Shown here in pieces: positions 1 through 10,796 of a stretch of 64,000 nt of DNA. Made by a program: the position numbers and the translations under genes. The stretch covers positions 1 to 64,000 of the forward strand of contig JAJJXM010000023.1 of assembly GCA_024516155.1 (NCBI GenBank), read 5' to 3'. Source of the stretch: Pyronema omphalodes (Eukaryota; Ascomycota; Pezizomycetes; Pezizales; Pyronemataceae). The notes beneath the pieces are model-generated. The model was given only the letters and a program-made list of their open reading frames with translations, ran no database searches and was not told the origin of the DNA. Each line of letters begins with the position of its first letter. The stretch's first letter is position 1.

Positions 1-82
1 TAGCTGGAGCTCCTCAGGGGGTTCCGGCCCGGGATACTAACCTTATTATTCATTCTCCTGTCGAGTTTGCCATGTTCTCTAA

Positions 83-3000
83 ATGTTATACATGTTACCT
101 ATTCTATACTCACACAATATAGGGTGTGACACCTCCCTAACAGCGCAAGTCTTGATCGCAACAGACTCGTCCGCTGAGACACATACATGGGTGCTCGACT
201 CTGGTGCAACGCACCATTTTTGTAATGATAAATCTGCTTTTCTTATTGATTCTTTAGCTACTTGCAAGTCCATCAACATTCGCTTAGGTGACAATAGTAC
301 AGTCACAACCAACACCTACGGAAAAATCATACTCAACAATCTCTTTCAAATTTCTGCACTATACGTTCCCACGTTTCGACTCTCCCTTTTCTCCCTGCCT
401 CTCTTTGATAAAAGGGGGTGGAAAATTACTATGGCGGACGGTACTTGTACTGTGAAAGACAAGACCTCCAAAACAATCATTGTCGCTCGCATGAAGGACA
501 ATCTTTACAGATGGACAGCAGAGGCCATTAAGGAGGACCACGACGCCCTGATAACCACTCGTTCTGGTGCAGGCGTTGACATTAACTCCATCCCCTCCTC
601 GACCCGAACAATATTATCTAATGAACGAACAAGTGCAGACGTTGACTTTACGCGTCCAAGCGACAAAGCACTTCGAACAGCACATAGACAGTCCTTCCGC
701 CTTGAACCAACAAGCAATTTCGAGATGTGGCACAGGAGACTGGCCCACCTCAATACCGAGTCCTTGTCTAAAATCATTAATTCGACTGATAAAACTACAA
801 CATCAGATCATCTCCAGTCCTGCACAACGTGCATACAGGCCAAAAACCAACAGTCTTTTATCCGATTACCAACCGAACGTGCGAGCAAGCCTTTCGAACT
901 TGTCCACTCGGATGTCTGCGGCCCGATGTCGACTCCGTCGATCAGCCAACGACGATATTATATCATCTATATTGATGACTTTAGTCGTTTCGCCAAAGTT
1001 TACTTTCTAAAATCAAAATCCACAGATGCCGTACTACCTGTATTCCAAGAATACAAATCGTGGATCGAGTCTCAAGGACATAAGATTCTTCGGTTCAGAT
1101 GTGATAATGGCACAGGGGAGTTTAACAATCAACAGTTCCGTTCTTTCCTGGCGAAAAACGGCATCTCGTTCGAACCCTCACCACCCTTCACACAGCATAA
1201 AAACGGAACTGCCGAGAGATTCATTCAGACAATCAACGGCAAAGCACGTTCCATGCTGCTAGACGCCCAAGTTCCTCATCGCTTCTGGGCTGAGGCTGTC
1301 AACACGGCGGTGTACCTACACTCAATATCTCCGACTAGGACGCTCAAAGGCTGGCTAAGTCCTCATGAGGCCCTGTTTCACAGGCCGCCTCAGCTGCTAC
1401 ACCTTCGAAGATTCGGTTGCACGGCCTTCAAGCATATACCGAAGGAGCAGAGGACAGACAAGAACTGGAGTGCACGCGCGTCACACAGCATGATGGTTGG
1501 ATACACAGAGTCGTCAAAGATTTAGCGCATTTATGACTTCAATTCACGTTCTGTCGTGCGCGCTTCCAACGTCGTCTTTTTAGAGGACAATAATGCCTTC
1601 GATTCAGAAGGACGTCCAAATACATCAGAGGAAATCATCAAGGCAATATCTGACTGTTTCCCTGATATCGTTGAAGGGGGTGATGAGAATGCGTCAGCGC
1701 TCATATCACATGAGATAGACGCCCTCATTCAGAGTATGTACAAATGATCACCCCAACCTTTTTCCATGTCACCGCTGTAGGACCTTTTCACGGCCACACG
1801 GTATAGTCTCTTTCACGTTATCTTTGAGTCGGATCAGCCTTCATGCTGCCTCACTCTAACTATACATTGACAATTTCGTCTTGAATGTCACTGTCCCGAT
1901 CAGCCTTCATGCTGTCCGGACTACTCTTGCTAGGCGAATATGCCACACACTGATTATCATCAGTTCAAAGATACTTATCCTGAAAATTTTATCCGATTAA
2001 CACTCCGCTGTGCATCTCCTCACGAGATTCTGCCACGGAATCCCTGTCTCCTGCTTTCCCTTGTTTCTCAAATTTCTTTCTCTACTGCTCAGATATTCAC
2101 TTCTTTGAACTAACATCCTAATTCTCAGATGCTTCTAATGACATGAATTCACTGTCCCTACGCGACGAGCGACTGAAGGCCAACAAACTGAACAAGTCCC
2201 GCTACGAAGACATTGATGTTGACGACGCCCTGGCCTCGGCCTTTCTCGCCAAAGCAACTATAGACGATCCCGACGAGGCCATAGGTCCTGATCTACTTGA
2301 CGGCGACCCGACCTCTTACACCGCAGCAATGAAGAGCGCTGACCGGGACAACTGGAGAACTGCGATGCAAGAAGAATGGAACTCTTTACTGATAAACGAA
2401 ACCTTCCAGGCCTTCAAATCAAGTGATAATGCAGAACCTCTCCGACCATTGTCATCGCCTGATGCATTCGACAATCAAACATCCTACAGCGGCATCACTG
2501 TTCCCTTTGGATGCAAGCCTTTGAAGTGCCGATGGATTTACAAAACCAAACGCAACATTGACGGCAGCACAAAGTTCAAGGCCCGACTGGTTATAAAGGG
2601 TTATGAACAAGTTCCGGGAATTGATTATGATGAGACATATGCACCTGTCTCCAAGCTAAGTACTCTACGTTACCTGCTAAGCTTATCTGCAACCAGGGGG
2701 TGGTCAGTCGACCAAATGGATGTCGTCACGGCCTTCCTCAACCCAGCCATTGACAACGACAGGACTTTCATGTCCATGCCTCCCGGTATCGAATGGCTCG
2801 ATAAACGTCTATCAAAAACATCGACGGTCCGCCTGCTGAAAGCCCTGTACGGTCTAAAACAGGCACCCCGATTATGGTGGACCCAGATTAATGACTTCCT
2901 CATGAAGCAAGGTTTCCGACAAGCACACGCCGACTCCAACCTCTACCTCATGAAGGACGCATTTCTGCTTTTATATGTCGACGATATCTTGATCTTCAAT

Positions 3001-3972
3001 CTGACAAAACAGAGAATGGGCGACAACATCAAGAAGGCCCTCAGTGCTCGCTTCAAAATGACAGATCTCGGAAAAGCGACTCGTTTTCTCGGCCTCGAAC
3101 TCGAATACTTGCCTGACGGAAGTATTGCCATCTCGCAGAGGGATTACATTGAGGGGGTGATTGCCAGATATGGTCTTCTTGAGGCCGCACCCACCTCTTC
3201 CCCGATGGACATTCATGTTGATCTTGAGAACACTGACTGCGAAGACAAGACCACTGATGAACAGCAAAAACGCCTGTATCTATCAATGGTCGGATCACTG
3301 ATGTACGCAGCAATCGGAACTCGTCCTGACATCGCCTTCGCCGTGACTGCCCTCAGCCGATACAATCAGTCGCCTCTAGCAATGCACATGACCGCTGCCA
3401 AAAGGGTCATCCGATACTTGAAAGGTACGAAAAATTTGTCGATTATCTACAAGCGTAACCACGACATACCGCAGGACTGTTTGCGACTCTTCTCCGACAG
3501 CGACTGGGCCGGCAGTACAGCCGATCGGAAAAGCGTCGGGGGGTGCGTAGTCCTTGCGCCAGGAGCGGACGGGCCGATCCACCGGAGCTCAAAGAAGCAG
3601 TCCGTCATCGCCCTTTCCACTCTTGAAGCCGAGTACATTGCATGCAGCAATGCGACCCGTGAAGCGATCTGGTTCCGCCTATTGATGGACGACACCGAAG
3701 CCTGGGATAACAAAGTGCCGACCTCGGTCCGTTGCGACAACATGGGAGCACTTCGCCTCCTCCAGACCGGCGTCATCAAGGCGAAAACAAAACACATCGA
3801 TGTGAAGTTTCAACACTCGATCGACGAAGCTAGAAAGGGAACGGTATCGTTCGAATACATTGCGTCCAAAGAAAATGTCGCAGATATCCTCACTAAACCG
3901 CTCCCTGGACCAACACACGCGTTGGCCGTGAAACTCTTAGGGATGGAAACACTGAATGGTAATAATGATTAA
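83..3972 (+). pseudogene. copia pol polyprotein (PR-IN-RT-RNaseH), interrupted by one stop codon
   Basis: The first open block (83-1525) carries an aspartic-protease DSGA motif near 200. It continues with the HHCC zinc finger of integrase (H..H near 730-750, CTTC near 824-835) and the DDE integrase core (aspartates in DVCGP and CDNGTGEF, then NGTAERF near 1204). The second open block (2143-3972) carries RT with LYVDDILIF near 2970 and the copia RNase H motifs (SDSDWAG, KTKHIDVKFQ, DILTKPL). The same frame continues past the TAG at 1523-1525 to 1747. The block after 2128 re-enters frame only if 1734-2128 is removed. The TAG sits where copia integrases usually have an aromatic residue before R-I/L-Y-D, so a single substitution would explain it. 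I keep the gene as a disrupted copy. Confidence 0.88.
1734..2128 (+). other. Intron-like segment inside copia pol (GTATGT...CTAAC...CAG)
   Basis: The segment begins with a consensus fungal donor GTATGT (1734-1739). It has an AACTAAC branch-type sequence at about 2108-2114 and ends in TCAG at 2125-2128. Removing these 395 nt joins the integrase tail to the RT block in the same frame, with the codon split after its first base. Unspliced, the frame ends at a TGA at 1745-1747. It also holds two copies of GATCAGCCTTCATGCTG (1832-1848 and 1898-1914). An alternative is a degenerate spacer that meets splice rules by chance. Confidence 0.6.
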
Positions 3973-4218
3973 TGGGTTTGATTTGAATGAATAAGTGTGT
4001 GTTTGTGATTGAAGTATGGCTGCTGATTGCTGATAATGATGATGATTGAATTGTGTTGTTTTTATTTGGGTTGTTCTTCTTATGGGTTTTCACTTCTTCT
4101 TTTATGGGTAATTGGGTATTTTCTTTTTCTATGGTATTGTTCTTGTTTTTCTGTTATGATGGATTGTTACTTCTTCTTATTATTATGTTTGTAGCACCCG
4201 TCCTTAGACGAGGGGGTG

Positions 4219-4380
4219 TGTTGAAGTGCGCCTAAGGCCCTAGTGCTTAGGTGGAGGTGGACCACTCTCTATGTATAGGCACTCGCTTGCCCGTCTATGT
4301 CTGACTCGTCACGCTCGTTAATACATCCGGTTGCCACCTCCACTTTCTTCTTCTTCTCGTGCCTGTGAAGACCTTCGACA
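4219..4380 (+). repeat. Putative 3' LTR of the copia element (162 bp)
   Basis: The segment starts TGTTGAAG (4219-4226), immediately after a G-rich tract, and ends CTTCGACA (4373-4380). The two ends are inverted with one mismatch, as expected for TG...CA retrotransposon LTR ends. A TATA-like stretch lies near 4280. The 5' LTR is outside the window, so the boundary rests on end symmetry and position. Confidence 0.65.
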
Positions 4381-6710
4381 ATATGAATGTTGCATCAATA
4401 CTTGTCCGCCCCTACGCTTCGGATTCACAATGAGTCGGAGCCGGATACGGAGTATCTTTGTGATTGTTCTTATGGCCTTCACTATGGATGCGGAAATGCA
4501 TAGGTTGAATACAGTTGTGTTGTCCTTGACTCTTTGTGCAACCGTTGCATATTTGTCTTTGTAGCCTGCTTGATGGGGAATTGGGGATTTTTCAAGCCTG
4601 AATTCTTTGGTCGTATTCTTTCGGCCCTGGGGGTTGGTTGCATCTTTTTGGGAATCTTTAACTGGGAGGTGCTGTTGTGTATGGGTGCAGGATATTGAGA
4701 TTCATGTCTTTGTTGAAAAAGTATGCTCTTTGGCAACGGAGATCAGAGTCGTATTCGTAGACATAGTTTTTACTGTGGACTTTTTTCTTGTATTTCCTGT
4801 TTTTGGGTCGTGCTGCTGTGGTCTGAGAATGTAGAGGATTATTTTTGCTTCGCCCCTATGGAAGAATCACATGTTAGATGTGCTTGCCTTGTGGTCCTAG
4901 ATAGATAAATTGTAGAGTGTTTGGGCCGGTTATCCGTAAAGGCGTTCTCGTGGATGTGTTCTTCCGGGAGGGGGAGGGTGTGGAGAGAGATTTCCTATTC
5001 ATTTGAGGCACCTACCTTTGTACTTTTTATATTCCGGGGCTTTGAGTAGCTTTCAAAGTAGGGATCTGTTTAGAGGGGAGATAGTGCGAGAGAAAGAAAG
5101 AAAGAGAAAGATAGAAAAGGATTTTCGGTTCAAGAGATAGAGGGCAAGAGTGGAGGTTCATACAATGAATGGCACAGATGGATCTTAAAATGGAGTTGAT
5201 AGTTATAGGTCAGAAAAGTGGTAGGTAAGAAGGAACCAAACTAAAGTATACGTTGATGGAGGCACCAAATATGGGAGATGGACCATGGACCATGGAACGC
5301 AGCATGCTGCATCTCCATAATACATGACGCAAAGACCTACCCTTAGGTTATTCATACTATATCTCGCCTTTCCTGAAATGTTTTCTGTCGCTAATACAGC
5401 CTTGACATAGCTCCCCGAGGACGCATTGGTGGCTTTTTGATGTGTTGGAAGAAATAAATTCCTGATATTGAACTGTTAGACATCTATTTTGTTACTCTTG
5501 AATCGCTTCGTCGTTGTATAAACATTCTGTGTGCTTTTGTGAAATATATGAGATTGATCTTTCCTTTGCCGAAATAGATACCTCGGGATATCACTAGATA
5601 TTGAAGGTACGATTTCTGCTTCCTTAATTCCCTATTTCCAAAAGGCCAATCCCGGTTATCTGGAAGCCACTGATCACATGATCCGTTAGAATGAGCAGGA
5701 TGTATTGCAGGCGCAAAAGATTCTAGATATTGCGCAGAAGCCACCCCGAAGTGCGAAAAGGTTAGATTATAATATTTGGTATCGAACCTGGAACTGGACC
5801 TCTCGTATATCTCTACACTGATAAGTTCATGACCAGTGGTCTAGATAATCCATGAATAGAATGGAGAGGTACCGGTCATTAAGGAAAAGCGAAATATTGA
5901 ACGGGTAACAGAATCTATCTTCGAGAAGTCGTAACAAAAGTGAAGGTGTTTCTACAATTTGTCAAACAAGCGAAAGAATCTATCATGCAATACGTGAAAA
6001 TTGGATAGACACTTAAACCCCAATGCCGGGGGATAAAAGCACGAGCAAAATTACGAGGAACGGAATGGTCCCATAACTATCATGTACCCATCTTCTGGCG
6101 CTTTTCTGGAGGTTACAGAACTGTGGATCGACATACATTACGCCATACGTCTCCAAAGGCAGCGGATTTAGCCCTAGAGGATTTTGGACCACAGAAACAG
6201 CTCTTTCGAATAGTTCACAACGAGTCAACAAATCATCACGATGAGAAAGGAGCACAAAAATTAGTTCGGTTTCCGATGCTGTCATTCCTGTGAGAAAGGA
6301 CAGGGAGAGACAGACAGTTCTATTGTAGATAATGATGACAATACAGAGAGAGGAAGCATTATATATATTAGAAAAGTCAGTTGGTCTCATCCTCCCTATC
6401 ACGTCCCGGTTTGTGTCCCACTTTGTCCGCCTCAAGGTTCGTCTTCATCAAACTCAAGGACCTTGTTCCGACAAGCTGGATTGCCTCTTCTCAGCAATCT
6501 TCCAACAATTCCGAAAGCAATTTTAGAATTACGATTAAGATTGAAACCATGGGTCTTTCCTAATTGAAGTGTGAACCTAATCGGCTTGAAGGAGGTTCTC
6601 GAGGGGTTTTTGTATCTTACAATCACCACGAAGTCCTCACTGAATGTATACATTGCGGTTTGAGTGCGAGTACCAATGAAAAAGATTAATATTGAATTTA
6701 TTGTTTTTAT
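4381..6710. other. Intergenic, no convincing gene
   Basis: About 2.3 kb without a recognisable coding sequence. It holds a GA-rich stretch (about 5081-5125) and short open frames of low coding character. The longest, 6013-6435 on the minus strand, is listed separately. Confidence 0.6.
6013..6435 (-). CDS. Hypothetical small protein with hydrophobic C-terminus (doubtful)
   Basis: This open frame would encode up to 140 residues. I do not recognise it. The last roughly 15 residues are strongly hydrophobic (IPFLVILLVLLSP), like a tail anchor. A splice-acceptor-like CTTTCTCACAG on the minus strand precedes an ATG near 6290, so the true product could be a shorter last exon. No family motif and no supporting neighbour are seen. 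It may be a chance frame beside the heptamer array. Confidence 0.2.
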   Translation of the reverse strand: MRRTKWDTNRDVIGRMRPTDFSNIYNASSLCIVIIIYNRTVCLSLSFLTGMTASETELIFVLLSHRDDLLTRCELFERAVSVVQNPLGLNPLPLETYGVMYVDPQFCNLQKSARRWVHDSYGTIPFLVILLVLLSPGIGV

Positions 6711-7216
6711 ACATTAAACATTAAACATTAAACATTAAACATTAAACATTAAACATTAAACATTAAACATTAAACATTAAACATTAAACATTAAACATTA
6801 AACATTAAACATTAAACATTAAACATTAAACATTAAACATTAAACATTAAACATTAAACATTAAACATTAAACATTAAACATTAAACATTAAACATTAAA
6901 CATTAAACATTAAACATTAAACATTAAACATTAAACATTAAACATTAAACATTAAACATTAAACATTAAAAATTAAACATTAAACATTAAACATTAAACA
7001 TTAAAAATTAAACATTAAACATTAAAAATTAAAAAGTAAAAATTAAACATTAAAAATTAAAAATTAAACATTAAAAATTAAAAATTAAAAATTAAAAATT
7101 AAAAATTAAAAATTAAAAATTAAAAATTAAAAATTAAAAATTAAAAATTAAAAATTAAAAATTAAAAATTAAAAATTAAAAATTAAAAATTAAAAATTAA
7201 AAATTAAAAATTAAAC
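6711..7216. repeat. Heptamer tandem array, (ATTAAAC)n grading into (ATTAAAA)n
   Basis: About 72 consecutive 7-bp units. From 6711 to about 6967 nearly every unit is ATTAAAC. From about 6968 to 7085 ATTAAAC and ATTAAAA units are mixed. From about 7086 to 7210 all are ATTAAAA. Unit length stays 7 throughout. It is followed by a purine tract of GAGAAG/GAGAAAAG units (7217-7260). Confidence 0.95.
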
Positions 7217-7530
7217 AGAGAAGAGAAGAGGAGAGAAAAGGAGAGAAAAGGAGAGCAGAGGCAGGTTACGAATGACGGGGGGAGAGTGTCGAGTTGAGAG
7301 TGCCGAGTGGGAAAAGAGCAAACAGGGCTCCAAAATGTAACGACGAGAATGAAAATCAGAAGGAGGAAGAGAGGTGGCAACAGGCCCAAGAAATGAAGTA
7401 CGCTCTGGGGCGGATCCCAGCGAGACTCTAAGGTAACAGCTAGAGCCTCGAAATGTGTTTAGACTGTAGCATGCGTCATAACCTTAAGGTTGGGAACGTT
7501 CAAGAAAATAAAATAAAATCAAAAACCACC

Positions 7531-9175
7531 TTACGCTAGCGCAGACTGACCATGGACTTGCGCTACAACCATGCAGCACCTACCTGCAGCCGCAGAGACT
7601 TTATATGCAAAAAAGTCTCCTTCTTCTTCGCCGATATTCACAGCCATAGGCTTGTGAAAGGTGATTTCACGGCGTATCACCTTATCGGACCCTTCACCAG
7701 CAATCTGCTCGATGTGGTGTACCATGTATCTACCCCAGCTAATAGCCTTGCCGGTATAGGTGAGAGCTACGCCATACTTGTCCCCGAAAGCGATATCGAC
7801 AATGCGGTGGTTTTTTAGCTCCTCGATGACATAAGGGTTTACTGTTACGGCGGTGCGGTTTTCGGAGTGCGCGTATTGGGTCTTGATGCTGTCGTCTTTC
7901 AAGAGGTGGACAAGGCCATCGTTATTGAAAACGGCAAAGTCACGAAAGTTGCCCTTTACTCTATTAATCTTGGGGGCCCCCTCAGGTGCAACAATATTCT
8001 CAAGCTGAACAGGGACGATTCTCTCCTGCTGTTGATGCCCGGCACGCAAGGCAAAAACCTTGCCGGAAGCCGTGACGAAGACTACGAAGTCTTTTCCGAT
8101 GGCGAAATCGACTACCGGGTCTTCAGGCACAGCATGCCCAAAGGCATCAGTGGAGTAACAAATTGTCTTTACGTCGACGTTTTCGACGGGAGGAGCATCG
8201 TTTGGATTGCCCGGGTTGAAAGTGATGAAACGAAATCGGCTGCTTGGGTATTTTTCGAACCACAGGAAGAGGCCGTGGTTCTCGATGAGTGCTCCCGAGC
8301 CAGCAAATCCTGCTACAACTTTTGTGCAGATGGGATTCTCGACGGCGCCCTTGGAGGTCAGGAATCGTACCACGGCAGGCTGAAATCCGAAGCTGCCGAT
8401 TTTTATACACCAAACGCGGCCGGAGGCGGAGAGAGCCAGGTGATGGAATTCACCTGAGGCAATCTGGATAATGCGCTCGTCGAGACAGGGGAATTTTATG
8501 GATTGCGGTCTGTGGCCAGGCAAGACGGCTAATCCAGCGTCTGTACTCGTGAGGAGAACGGTGCCGGAAATTGTCAGGACGGATACGATAGACACTCTGA
8601 ATGCCAATAACGTCAGTTGTTTTATTCCCGTCTTCGGATGATATGCAAAGAAAACAATGGACTGACAAACCCGCACTGGATGTCTATAACGCCCCGGTAT
8701 TTTTTAACGGCTATTTTTCTCGGAAAATAGCCAATAGGCGACTGATTTCGGATGTCCTGAGGGCTTGCGAACATCAACTCCCAGTCGAACCCCCAACCAG
8801 TAAGACGCCCTGATGCGAGTGTCTTAAAAGCACCCTGCCAATCGCCGCCTTTGTTGAAGTAATCGATGCGCTCATGGAATGTTTCAATCATGGCTCGTTT
8901 CCAGAACGTGGGCTCCCTGCAGATATCATTGAAGTGCTTCTAGACCGGCATTAGAGCTTGGATGCTGAAGGTACCTTCGACACAGACGAGAGAATTTCGG
9001 GTTCAATAGGAATACATACAGATACTGCACTCAGCTGAACGGCAGCCTGCCAACCAGCAAAGTGGAGAATTCGGAGCTTGAGCTCATTAGCTGTGCGAGG
9101 GTGTAATGTTAGCGAAGGGGAGGTTTACGTAGGTTTCAGAGCTCACGAACGTAAGGTGGAGAGAGAGATGGCCAT
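7531..9175 (-). CDS. F-box protein with RCC1-like repeats, copy A
   Basis: Model: complement(join(7531..8596, 8671..8939, 9020..9090, 9151..9175)), 476 aa. Exon 1 is 25 nt and encodes MAISLSTL plus one base. Joining it to exon 2 creates the F-box opening LPNELKLRILHFAGW. Exons 2-3 complete the F-box with AVSKHFNDIC and PTFWKRA. The rest has RCC1-type blade motifs (SGRVW, ASGKVFAL, YTGKAISWG), as in the yeast F-box/RCC1 protein Saf1. F-box proteins recruit substrates to SCF ubiquitin ligases through Skp1, and the RCC1-like propeller is the likely substrate-binding part (inference). Every intron position is shared with the next gene (10797-12817), so this is a tandem duplicate. Copy A ends just after the last repeat and lacks the roughly 120-residue tail of copy B. 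The exon 1 donor is an unusual GTTCGT, conserved in both copies. Confidence 0.8.
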
Positions 9176-10796
9176 TGATGTTTTTTCTTCAAAACCGAGG
9201 ATGAGTGTAGCTATGAAGAAAGAAGAGGAAGTTGTTAAAAACCGTAAGAAGTTTGGGTAGGTATAAGTAAAAAAGGAAAGCTAAGGTTAACGCTTATCGG
9301 GGCCAGTCGAAGAGCTATCGCGACATACTATGACAGCTGGATGACGTCAATGACATTTTTTAGCTAGGAGCCCTTTGATTCATACTTTTGTTCAGCTTTT
9401 CGGAGTGTATGCAAAAATTCAAAAATTTCTAGATATAACACTCCTAGCTTGATTGTTTTTTCTTCGCCGTACTATACAAATATAGGAGGCTGTGAAGATT
9501 GTTGAGTAGCCACTGTCAGTAACGAAGGGCTCCTCAACCTGCGTTTAGGACGGCGCCCCCGCTTACCGGATCGATACCACTTGAGTTACGAATGGACAAA
9601 CTTTGTAATACCTTTGGACAGAGTGTATTAGTAAACACTATACAACTTCCAACCGTTAAGGTTACATGTGAACGAAAGATTTTTATATCATTGTTATTAG
9701 ACGGCCCTGAATCATGTGATTGTTCCCAATTAGTCTAGAGATTTGGATTCTCACGAACCCCAGACCTCAAGCGGAGCTCTGTAATCCCATCCTTCACAGC
9801 CGAACGGAGAAAACATATTAAAATGATACCTGTGTTTCTGCCATATCCTTCCTGCTCCTCTGCCAAGTCGGTGGGAGAAGAGTTTGGTGCCGTTTAGAAT
9901 TCGCGTAGAATATGCATGGAAATATGTAACGAACGTAGATTAATGCAGCATTCATTTCTACTTTTATGAGGAGAAACTATATCTAAAATTGCTGATGAAG
10001 TCTGCGGTGAGTTCAGGGCACGCCAAATCACTCGCTTCAAGACACCGCTGAAGAGCGGCCCCCGGAATTATTAGTTTTACAAAAGTTGACAAAATACTCT
10101 CTTAAGAACTATTATAGGTACCATATATTTCCTACATCTTCTTACACAATTTACTAAACCGCGAATTGACAAAAACAAAAAACAAAAAGAAAAAAAACTC
10201 TATAATAGGTAATTTTTAATTTCTATGTACAGCGAAAACCCTCAGAAGAATAACCTGAAAACTTTCAACCCCTTTTTTCTTATTGAGGATAATTTATCAC
10301 AATTTTCATCAAACATTCCTTCCGGCATCCACAGTTCTTTCCTTGGGGGTTGACTTGTGGCATTTTTGTTGATCAACAAGGCCGGTATCAGTATTTATCA
10401 GGCTAGTCATGCAAATAATTCTATGGGCATCTGCAGTACTACTCTACGTTAGCTTTGTATTAAATGGTGAATGGTGGTTCATGTGAATGATACAGATAGG
10501 CTATATAGAGCGTTTAGTTTTGTATTTTTGTGCTTTTGTGAGTGGTCTTTCTTGTGGTTTCGTTTGTTATTTTTTACCGCAGATGTCTGTCTTTTGCTTA
10601 TGTCATCATTATTGTATTCAACTGCCGAAATCATATGCATCCGGGTTAAAATTCTGGGACTGATATAGAAAATCGGGATTAAGTTGATTTGGTTTATGCT
10701 ACTATACTTGAATTGTTGGAATTGAATGTACCCGCTAAATCTGGGTGGAAACTTGTACACAATCAACACAAAGAAACCGTGTTGCCATACGACCCA
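9176..10796. other. Intergenic between the two F-box genes
   Basis: No gene seen. The stretch near 9755-9780 resembles 13125-13150 upstream of copy B (shared GAACCCC and GCGGAGCTCTGT words), so the duplicated unit extends several hundred bases 5' of each gene. A 37-nt dispersed repeat lies at 10750-10786. Confidence 0.6.

Larger units (their letters stand above)
1..4380 (+). mobile_element. Ty1/copia LTR retrotransposon, 3' portion (5' end outside window)
   Basis: The domain order is protease, GAG-pre-integrase zinc finger, integrase core, reverse transcriptase, RNase H, then a short LTR. Integrase before RT is diagnostic of Ty1/copia rather than Ty3/gypsy. The 5' LTR and most of gag lie off the left edge. 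The pol frame runs from about 83 to 3972, broken by a TAG at 1523-1525 and by an intron-like segment at 1734-2128. A purine-rich tract (about 4209-4218) precedes the LTR at 4219. The 5' LTR is not visible, so neither the target-site duplication nor the insertion age can be judged. RT and RNase H are intact, so the copy looks fairly young. Autonomous activity is unlikely with the stop in place. Confidence 0.93.

Noticed and set aside
5778..5850. tRNA-like B box (GGTTCGATACC on the minus strand)
   Set aside because: No paired acceptor or anticodon stem could be drawn around it, and the A box is poor.
6711..7216. Possible interstitial telomere
   Set aside because: The heptamers ATTAAAC/ATTAAAA lack the TTAGGG-type G-run of fungal telomeres.
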